A stretch of 10,992 nucleotides of DNA from Baffinella frigidus. Lineage: Eukaryota > Cryptophyceae > Cryptomonadales > Baffinellaceae. The translations under genes were made by a program, and so were the position numbers. Each line of letters begins with the position of its first letter. Position 1 is the first letter of the stretch. The notes below the pieces were generated by a model. The model was given only the letters and a program-made list of their open reading frames with translations, had not been told where the DNA came from and ran no database searches. This document shows, one piece after another, positions 6,683 to 10,992 of this stretch. The stretch covers positions 201,589 through 212,580 of the forward strand of contig MU646968.1 of NCBI GenBank assembly GCA_026770585.1. The letters are read 5' to 3'.

Positions 6683-6819
6683 ATCTCCGTAGAAGTGTTA
6701 ATTAATTGCTTTTGGGCAACGAAAATTACTACACGATTTGCTCATAAAAGTAATAGTACAGCGCTTGTGTAGTAAATTTCGTTGCACCAAAAGCAATTAA
6801 TTAATACTTTTGTGGAGAT
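6683..6819. mobile_element. Hairpin element, 137 bp, ACTACAC-core family
   Basis: The arms run from ATCTCC at 6683 to GGAGAT at 6819. They include TTAATTAATTGCTTTTGG and its complement, then GCAACGAAAATTACTACAC against GTGTAGTAAATTTCGTTGC. The centre GATTTGCTCATAAAAGTAAT differs from the other members and lacks an exact TAATATTAC. It is closely related to the core inside 2523-2713. Confidence 0.85.
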
Positions 6820-7088
6820 GATACCCCGCGCCCTCCTGGGACAGCCTGGGACAGGACAGGTAACACTTTTTCGGTTTCAGATCGTTGAGCATGCGGCGTT
6901 GACTGCGGCAGGCCGTAGGGCTCCTCGGACCAGTTCCCCGACAAATGCGCATCCTCACAGGAATGCACACACACGTCTGCAGCCATGATTTATGCTGCGG
7001 CATGAGGTTTCCCAGTCAGAATGCTGCCCGGTGTCGTATTGACCCTGCCCGGTCACTGCCCGACGTGGTGGTCGTAGTGGTCAAACAC

Positions 7089-7122
7089 TGCGCGGTTCAG
7101 TCAACTGCGCGGTTCAGTCAAC
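7089..7122. repeat. Two exact 17-base tandem units
   Basis: TGCGCGGTTCAGTCAAC occurs twice in direct succession, just upstream of the GTTGACTT hairpin. Confidence 0.95.
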
Positions 7123-7161
7123 TACACTCCGAGCCACAAGATTTCAGCTAAGTCAACCAGC

Positions 7162-7264
7162 TCGCCTAAGTCAACTTTCCCCTGTTTTCGTTTAGATGGA
7201 CCCGGGCACCATGGCCGGCACTTGACTTAAGGCGCTGGCTTGCAGGGGGAGTTGACTTAGGCGA
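7162..7264. mobile_element. Hairpin with repeated AAGTCAAC arms
   Basis: TCGCCTAAGTCAACTTTCCC (from 7162) pairs with GGGGGAGTTGACTTAGGCGA (ending 7264). The nested segment CCAGCTCGCCTAAGTCAA (7157-7174) also matches the complement of TTGACTTAAGGCGCTGG (7222-7238), so alternative foldings compete. It ends close to a third TAAGTCAAC copy at 7149-7157. Confidence 0.7.
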
Positions 7265-7490
7265 AATGGAGTCAGATGACTCCGAGTGAACTAACGTGAG
7301 CTCCTCTGGCGGATACCAGGTGGTAGAAAATGCCCACGACCCCAACATTCAAGGAGGACATATTCGGACGCGACTCGGTACACAATTTACAATAGATGGT
7401 TTTAAACCCCATTTAAAACGACGAGTCTGATGTTTTTTACCAGCGTCAGGTCCAAACAAGTCATCCTCTAACGCTGGCGTCCGATGACAG

Positions 7491-7557
7491 GTGGGCGAAG
7501 ATGTGGGAGCACATGGGCGATACCGGCCACGTGGCGCGCTCCAGCTACCGCACGCAG
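7491..7557 (+). CDS. C2H2 zinc-finger gene, exon 4 (second half of finger 2)
   Basis: After the acceptor GATGACAG the exon supplies one base to finish an Arg codon, then WAKMWEHMGDTGHVARSSYR and TQ, ending CAG before donor GTGCCA. It carries both His ligands (H-X5-H) of finger 2. It aligns gap-free with the spliced exon 1/2 product (R-W-x-K-x3-H-M-x4-H-x3-[NS]-S-Y-x-T). Here the two His lie in one exon, whereas in finger 1 an intron falls just before the second His, so intron positions differ between the modules. Degenerate copies of this exon lie at 7637-7670 and 7765-7818. Confidence 0.65.
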
Positions 7558-7568
7558 GTGCCAAAAAC

Positions 7569-7621
7569 AGGGTTTAGGGGTTGGTTGAGGGTTGAGGGTG
7601 TGGGGTTGAGGGTCGAGGGGT
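7569..7621. repeat. Telomere-like tract (TTTAGGG/TTGAGGG)
   Basis: Short degenerate G-rich tract directly after the exon 4 donor region: GGGTTTAGGGGTTGG, then TTGAGGG and GTCGAGGGG units. Confidence 0.85.
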
Positions 7622-7636
7622 AAAAACCTGCAAAAA

Positions 7637-7670
7637 GGCGCGATCCAGCTACCGGATGCAGGTGCCAAAG
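7637..7670 (+). pseudogene. Exon 4 relic, copy b
   Basis: GGCGCGATCCAGCTACCGGA and TGCAGGTGCCAAAG repeat the end of exon 4 (ARSSYRMQ) including its donor CAG|GTGCCAAA. The upstream part with the His ligands is missing. It is a truncated duplicate inside intron 4. Confidence 0.65.
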
Positions 7671-7710
7671 CGCCAGGGGGGAACACCGTTAATGGAGGGA
7701 ATAGCGCCGT

Positions 7711-7746
7711 TTGATATTTTCGTTGATATTTTCGTTGATAATTTCG
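7711..7746. repeat. Three 12-base tandem units (TTGATATTTTCG)
   Basis: Two exact copies and one with a single change (TTGATAATTTCG). Confidence 0.95.
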
Positions 7747-7764
7747 CGGGGACAGCCCCTGCTA

Positions 7765-7818
7765 ATGGAGGGCATCGGGAAGACCAGGCACGTGGCGCGA
7801 TCCAGCTACCGCATGCAG
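7765..7818 (+). pseudogene. Exon 4 relic, copy c
   Basis: Reads MEGIGKTRHVARSSYRMQ, aligned with EHMGDTGHVARSSYRTQ of exon 4. It keeps the second His but not the first. An upstream GGGGACAG resembles the exon 4 acceptor GATGACAG. The donor has become CAG|ATCGCC, so it probably no longer splices. Confidence 0.6.
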
Positions 7819-7845
7819 ATCGCCAACTCAGCGACCCGAAAAGCG

Positions 7846-7940
7846 GCCACCATTCACCGGAATCGCCACCATTTACCAGAATCGCCACCATTCACCGGAA
7901 TCGCCACCATTTACCGGAATCGCCACCATTTACCGGAATC
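7846..7940. repeat. Five 19-base tandem units (GCCACCATTTACCGGAATC)
   Basis: Five head-to-tail copies differing at one or two positions (ATTCACC/ATTTACC, CCAGAA/CCGGAA). The unit length is not a multiple of three, so open frames across it are accidental. Confidence 0.95.
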
Positions 7941-8025
7941 GCTCTATAGCATTCTTTGCCAGAAAAATCATTCTGTGCCAGCGCGACCTGACGTGCTGTT
8001 TTTAAGGTTGTATTTGGACGTGCAG

Positions 8026-8077
8026 GAACACCTACGCCTTCTCCTCATCCGCACCACCGAACCTGTCTACGCCCCAG
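8026..8077 (+). CDS. C2H2 zinc-finger gene, exon 5 (LRLLL tail of module 2)
   Basis: The acceptor TTGGACGTGCAG, behind a T-rich stretch, is followed by EHLRLLLIRTTEPVYAP plus one base, ending before donor GTCCCC. Joined to exon 4 in phase 0 the peptide reads SSYRTQEHLRLLLIRTTEP, matching NSYTTKEQLRLLLTLDTP of exon 2 residue for residue through LRLLL. That match is the evidence for this small exon. It leaves in phase 1, so the next exon must start with two codon-completing bases; 8575 and 9317 both fit. Reading through instead meets a stop in the CCCTAAA tract. Confidence 0.6.
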
Positions 8078-8090
8078 GTCCCCTCTCCTC

Positions 8091-8151
8091 AACCCGAAAC
8101 CCGAAACCCTAAACCCTAAACCCTAAACCCGAAACCCCAAACCCTAAACCC
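8091..8151. repeat. Telomere-like array, CCCTAAA orientation
   Basis: CCCTAAA and CCCGAAA units on the + strand, opposite in orientation to all arrays to the left. Confidence 0.9.
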
Positions 8152-8207
8152 ACTCGGCTCCATCCCTCTCAAGGGAAGTGTGCGCGTGAAAACAAATAGA
8201 CATTTTC

Positions 8208-8383
8208 ATAGTGACGCAACCCAGGGTGAGTTTTGTAAAGCAACTCGTTCTGTTACAAATTATAAAACGAGACCTCGTTTAAAAAGGACTTGAATTATTT
8301 TTTTAGTTTTACGTGATCTTTGTTTTATAATTTGTACCAAGAACGAGTTGCTTTACAAAACTCACCCTGGGTTGCGTCACTAT
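8208..8383. mobile_element. Hairpin element, 176 bp, ~60-bp arms, TA target
   Basis: Arms of about 60 bases are nearly perfect, from ATAGTGACGCAACCCAGGG at 8208 to the complement ending at 8383. Only a few differences and a 2-base insertion occur (GTTCTGTTAC against GTTCTTGGTAC in complement). The loop is A/T-rich. TA at each end suits a TA target duplication with termini GTGACGCAACCC, as in Tc1/mariner-type MITEs. There is no transposase in the window to drive it. Confidence 0.9.
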
Positions 8384-8574
8384 TAATTTCGACGGCGATC
8401 TTCTCTGCAGAGACCGCTCTACCAGAGCTCTACCTGATTTTTCCTGTATGGAGACAGGAGACTTCCACAGGGAGCTGCTCCGCCCAGCCGCCCCCACCCC
8501 CCCTCCAAACACGCGCCGCGCCCCCCCTTCCCCTTCCGCGGCGCAGCCTTTCTCCGCGGCGGAAAACTCGCAAG
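8384..8574. other. Pyrimidine-rich stretch without a supported gene
   Basis: C-rich sequence (CCGCCCCCACCCCCCCTCC) open in several frames because of composition. It could be intron sequence upstream of the candidate exon at 8575. Confidence 0.35.
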
Positions 8575-8669
8575 AGTCAAACGCGGAGCACGTGCACGAC
8601 GATGGATCTTCTCGCGCGTTTGATGTGACGGACATGCCGAATCGGGGGGAGTATGTGCGGGACCAGGCG
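8575..8669 (+). CDS. Candidate exon of unknown role
   Basis: Between CGCAAG|AG and GCG|GTAGGG the frame reads ESNAEHVHDDGSSRAFDVTD, then MPNRGEYVRDQA. The acidic, polar composition looks coding, and entry in phase 1 would accept exon 5. The surrounding frame is open from 8448 to 8738, so the boundaries are not fixed. It lacks finger residues and might be a linker, another gene or chance. Confidence 0.25.
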
Positions 8670-8760
8670 GTAGGGGTCGTATGGCGCTGCTGCAAAGGCC
8701 CGGTCGCTCAAGGTCGAGCCCTGTCTCCGCCGCCTTGACCCCCACTCATCGGCTTCACGG

Positions 8761-8872
8761 ACTATTCTCAAGTTGACATGCTCGGTTCGCGGTACATGTC
8801 CGTCAACTTTGGAGCGGGACAGAGCCCTGGCTCGCCGAATTGGTGTGCCCCAATAGACTGAGACAGCGCTGG
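8761..8872 (-). repeat. Dispersed GTTGAC repeat, copy 4 (reverse)
   Basis: ACTATTCTCAAGTTGACATG, CGGTACATGTCCGTCAACTT, TGGAGCGGGACAGAGCCC: this is the most complete reverse copy. It extends through the GAGCCCGGGC-type segment to a CAATAGAC end that matches GTCTATTTG of copy 3. Confidence 0.8.
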
Positions 8873-8976
8873 AGGGTATGCGCCCTGGCGCGGAATTGGA
8901 GGTACGGATTGAGCCGGCGTTTCTACCTTAGGACACAACGCCAATATTTTGGCGCGTGGTTTCAACTGTGAGGCGT

Positions 8977-9174
8977 CCCCTAAACCCTTATCCCTGCACC
9001 CTACACCCTGCACCCTGCACCCTAAACCCCACACCCTACACCTACACCCTACACCCTAAATCCTCAACCCTCAACCCTCAACCCTAAACCCTCAACCCTC
9101 AACTCTAAACCCTAAACCCGCATCCCCAAACCCCAAACCATAAACCCTCAACCCTCAACACTGCTCCCTCAACC
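8977..9174. repeat. Long CCCTAAA/CCCTGCA/CCCTACA/CCCTCAA array
   Basis: A C-rich run of heptamer and hexamer variants about 200 bases long, with local blocks of CCCTGCA, CCCTACA and CCCTCAA. It is telomere-like and heavily degenerate, in the same orientation as 8091-8151. Confidence 0.9.
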
Positions 9175-9316
9175 CCTCGAGCAGTGTGCGCTCTCATCTA
9201 GGCCTATAGATAGGGGCTTACGACCTGCTCGGGGTCAACTTTGACCCGCTCGCCACTTAAGGGGTACAGGTACCGTTCGAGACGTGACGCCCCCCCCCCT
9301 CCCTCCCCCCGAGCAG

Positions 9317-9391
9317 AGTGTCCGGTGTCGTGTAAGGACGGCCATGGGGAGTGGTTTCCGATCGACGAGGATACCGCGAGGTACTTCACAA
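9317..9391 (+). CDS. Candidate exon with degenerate finger start, cut by a hairpin
   Basis: A strong pyrimidine tract (CCCCCCCCCTCCCTCCCCCC) and GAGCAG precede AG TGT CCG, read ECPVSCKDGHGEWFPIDEDT, then ARYFTRD. Aligned with CPTC-DARFA-RW and CPLC-NLLTG-RW it gives CPVSC-KDGHG-EW: Cys spacing is x3 rather than x2 and no His pair follows. Phase 1 entry suits exon 5. The reading runs straight into the hairpin element at 9392, so the exon is probably interrupted or ends nearby. Confidence 0.4.
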
Positions 9392-9593
9392 GGGATCTCA
9401 TACGCAAACTTATAAACTGGATTTCAATCAAAATTACTCTCAAAATCAAAATTACTATCAAAATTACTTTACACACTGGATTTCAGTCAAAATTACTACA
9501 CGTTTGCTTTAATATTACTAGTAAAGATCGTTCTGTGTAGTAAATTTCACTGAATCCAGTTTATGAATTATAAGTGTTTGCGTATAAGATCCC
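9392..9593. mobile_element. Hairpin element, 202 bp, TAATATTAC near inner apex
   Basis: The outer ends GGGATCTCATACGCAAAC and GTTTGCGTATAAGATCCC pair. A nested inverted pair runs from CTGGATTTCAGTCAAAATTA (about 9477) to TTCACTGAATCCAG (about 9559). Left of the core a short CAAAATTACT unit is repeated. TAATATTAC lies at 9510-9518 within CTTTAATATTACTAGTAAAG. It shares its core with 5540-5686 and 2232-2379. Confidence 0.85.
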
Positions 9594-9710
9594 TCCTCGA
9601 CTGTCAACTGATACACGAGATGGTTAGCTTTCAACAAAGCAAATATTTTAGAAACATTATCTGTGCGTGAGCGACTTTGCGTTTGTCGCGAAGGCCAGCT
9701 GGGATCCCTC

Positions 9711-9889
9711 CCACACGAGGCTATCCATGCGAACAGATTCATAAGTTAATTATTGGATTATTACCCAGGAAACACGCCAAAAGTCAGCATTTGATCACGT
9801 TTCCGTACGGACATCCGTACGGAAACGTGATCATTTCCCCACAAATTTTAAAATGTTATTTTATTCTGTTCATGGATAGCCTCGTGTGG
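9711..9889. mobile_element. 179-bp MITE-like element, copy B, with internal 20-bp palindrome
   Basis: The ends CCACACGAGGCTATCCATG and CATGGATAGCCTCGTGTGG pair, as in copy A (732-910), and the right 70 bases match copy A closely. The left interior differs: here TGATCACGTTTCCGTACGGA (9792-9811) faces its perfect complement at 9814-9833 with a 2-base loop. In copy A only the right member (839-854) of that pair is present. Confidence 0.85.
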
Positions 9890-9980
9890 TCTGGGGCACG
9901 GCGCAGGATCGTAACCTGGTGTGACCCCTCTGCACCAACCTCATAGCCGCTATCGACGCAACTCGGCACAGTTTTAAAAG

Positions 9981-10100
9981 CCAGGACTGGAAATCCGGTC
10001 CCAGCTTTTTTATTTTAAATGTCCATTATCCTTGGGATTCAGGTGAAAGTTTTTGAAATCCTTTACAATTGTGTCACGTCCTCGTTCGGGAGCGGTTATC
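9981..10100 (+). repeat. Structured direct repeat, copy I
   Basis: It starts with a hairpin GGACTGG-AAAT-CCGGTCC, then a T-rich stretch, GGATTCAGGTGAAAGTTTTT, TGTGTCACGTCCTCGTTCGG and GAGCGG. It shares this order with 10217-10303 and 10620-10753. Function unknown; it may be a mobile repeat or a transcribed RNA. Confidence 0.7.
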
Positions 10101-10188
10101 GAAGGCTTTGAGAAGAAAAAAAGGCTCCACGCAGTTTTTGTACCAGGAATTGGAGCCATTTTGTCTTCGGGAAGCCTTCGAAACCGCT
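10090..10188. repeat. Imperfect hairpin, GAGCGG...CCGCTC
   Basis: GAGCGGTTATCGAAGGCTTT pairs with AAGCCTTCGAAACCGCTC. A nested pair AAGGCTCCA / TGGAGCCATT lies inside. It follows directly on structured repeat copy I. Confidence 0.75.
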
Positions 10189-10216
10189 CTCAAGCGATCT
10201 CGGCACACATAAGACA

Positions 10217-10303
10217 GTCAGGTCCGGATTCCGGACCTGGCTTTCAGGTGAAAGTCCGTGAACCCTTTCAAGGTGTTTCTCCTCCGCTCGAGAGCGGCTA
10301 TCA
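10217..10303 (+). repeat. Structured direct repeat, copy II (shorter)
   Basis: Hairpin AGGTCCGG-AT-TCCGGACCT, then TTTCAGGTGAAAGTCCGTGA, ACCCTTTCAAGGTGTTTCTC and GAGAGCGG. It lacks the T-rich spacer of copies I and III. Confidence 0.65.
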
Positions 10304-10619
10304 AGCTCTAGGCGAGCCTGACCGGGAGGACCGCCGCAGGGCAAAACGCCAGCCACGCCAGGGTTGAAGTGGGATTTTCATACACACCCGTTCGCGCTAA
10401 AAGTGAATAGATGGCTTACCCTGGTACATATTTTTAAAATCCGGACGTGTTCCGCATGGCAAGAGCTCCAATTCCCATCACTTTTGGCGTGTTTCCCCGG
10501 GTAGAATCAACTTTACTCGAAGATCGTGTGGTAACATGAAATTTCAACTTCTGACCTGGCGTGGTTACCTCGCGCCTTTCTGGTACCGTTGTCGAGCCAA
10601 CAAAGCACACGCATCAATG
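10304..10619. other. No gene seen; weak inverted repeat 10398-10488
   Basis: CGCTAAAAGTGA (10395-10406) and TCACTTTTGGCG (10478-10489) form a loose outer pair. The interior ACCCTGGTACATATTTTTAA resembles TATCCTGGTACAAATATTTA inside 2523-2713, so it may be a decayed relative. Nothing coding is supported. Confidence 0.4.
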
Positions 10620-10753
10620 CTGAGACCGGAAATCTGGTCCTGACCTTTTCATTGTAAAAGGACTTTAAAAGTCCACTTCCTTCAGGATTCATGTGAAAGT
10701 TTTTGAACCCCTTAAAAATTGTGTCCTGTCCTCGTTCGGCAGCGGTCTGATAC
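10620..10753 (+). repeat. Structured direct repeat, copy III
   Basis: Hairpin GACCGG-AAAT-CTGGTC, a second small hairpin GGACTTTAAAAGTCC, then TTCATGTGAAAGTTTTTGAA, TGTGTCCTGTCCTCGTTCGG and CAGCGG. It is close to copy I with scattered changes. Confidence 0.7.
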
Positions 10754-10992
10754 AAACCACACCCTCTTGATAAAATCAGGAAATGGCTCCCAAGCCCGGT
10801 ACGAATATCCCTGATAAGCGAGGCTCGTTCTTGTTGTGCGAGCCTGAAGTGGTTGCGTGTGCCGCAGGACCTCCGCCAAAGCCCAAACCCTAAACCCTGA
10901 ACCCTAATCTCATCCCGCCAGGTATTTGTTTTAAATGGTCGGGAGTTCCCCGAATACATGAAATTTACCACACAATTGGTCACGTCCAGGGC
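10754..10992. other. End of window: telomere-like fragment, no supported gene
   Basis: CCCAAACCCTAAACCCTGAA at about 10882-10901 is a short telomere-like piece. ATGAAATTTACCACACAATT near the end resembles GTGTGGTAACATGAAATTT at 10526-10544 in mixed order. The long minus-strand open frame covering both runs through repeats and is not a credible gene. Confidence 0.45.

Larger units (their letters stand above)
6145..7490 (+). other. Intron 3 of the zinc-finger gene
   Basis: 1346 bases from GTCTCT to GATGACAG. It holds telomere-like pieces, hairpins at 6289-6392, 6683-6819 and 7162-7264, and CCTGGGACAG motifs at about 6563 and 6834-6855. From 6820 to 7085 I see no supported gene. A 21-base GTAACA...TTTCAG segment (6861-6881) looks like a tiny intron but lies within this one. 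Confidence 0.55.

Noticed and set aside
6861-6881. 21-base GTAACA...TTTCAG mini-intron, as in nucleomorph genomes
   Set aside because: No coding sequence is supported on either side and it lies inside intron 3; a short GT...AG is common by chance.
7846-7940. CRISPR array
   Set aside because: Repeats are directly adjacent with no spacers, and the context is eukaryotic.
7656-8112. Open frames with repeated PESPPFTGIA / NRHHLPES peptides
   Set aside because: They come from the 19-base tandem repeat read in different frames; the unit is not a multiple of three.
8309-8745. Minus-strand open frames of 108-128 residues
   Set aside because: They cover a hairpin arm and a C-rich tract; open only by composition.
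9204-9540. Frames rich in Ile/Lys/Thr (KITLKIKITIKITL)
   Set aside because: Produced by the short CAAAATTACT repeats inside the hairpin 9392-9593.
9890-9961. CTNLIAAIDATR as a full exon of the zinc-finger gene
   Set aside because: An in-frame TGA lies just upstream with no AG acceptor in between, and similarity to exon 2 is weak; kept only as a note on a possible relic.
10513-10983. 156-residue open frame on the minus strand
   Set aside because: It runs through structured repeat copy III and a telomere-like fragment; composition is repeat-derived and no domain is visible.

Overview
This window looks like nuclear DNA from a eukaryote, probably a protist alga or a plant-like lineage. It has no bacterial gene architecture. 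There are no long ORFs with ribosome-binding sites, while coding sense appears in short pieces bounded by GT/AG splice signals. Telomere-type TTTAGGG/CCCTAAA arrays (with TTGAGGG and TTTGGGG variants) recur through the window. Long fold-back (hairpin) elements of about 100-200 bp, resembling MITEs, are packed throughout. TTTAGGG telomeres occur in plants, green algae, chromerids and dinoflagellates, so I do not name a taxon.

The main result is a hidden multi-exon gene on the + strand, from about 4011 to at least 8077. Five exon pieces (4011-4421, 4968-5114, 6053-6144, 7491-7557, 8026-8077) join in compatible phases. Joining rebuilds two C2H2 zinc fingers of identical geometry (C-X2-C-X12-H-X5-H). 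Each finger is followed by a matching tail with the pattern S-Y-x-T-x-E-x-L-R-L-L-L. Neither finger is complete in unspliced DNA, and in module 2 intron 4 also splits the tail. Two weaker candidate exons follow (8575-8669 and 9317-9391). The last carries a degenerate finger-like start and is interrupted by a hairpin element. The introns hold most of the repeats.

On the - strand a hydrophobic, probably multi-pass membrane protein starts at 3785, diverging from the zinc-finger gene across about 225 bp. A further - strand exon with a good splice donor lies at the left edge (5-133). I recognise neither as a known family.

Layout: 1-142, membrane-type exon. 143-910, dispersed repeats and hairpins. 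About 960-1280, minisatellite. 1281-2080, short direct repeats, a hairpin element and a telomere-like array. 2081-2464, a duplicated CxxC-type coding-like fragment with a hairpin between its copies. 2523-2713, hairpin. 3038-3112, tRNA-like sequence (-). 3312-3785, membrane protein. 4011-8077, zinc-finger gene with repeat-filled introns. 8091-9593, repeats and candidate downstream exons. 9711-9889, second copy of a 179-bp element. 9981-10753, three copies of a structured repeat. All calls come from reading the sequence alone; no search or alignment program was run.
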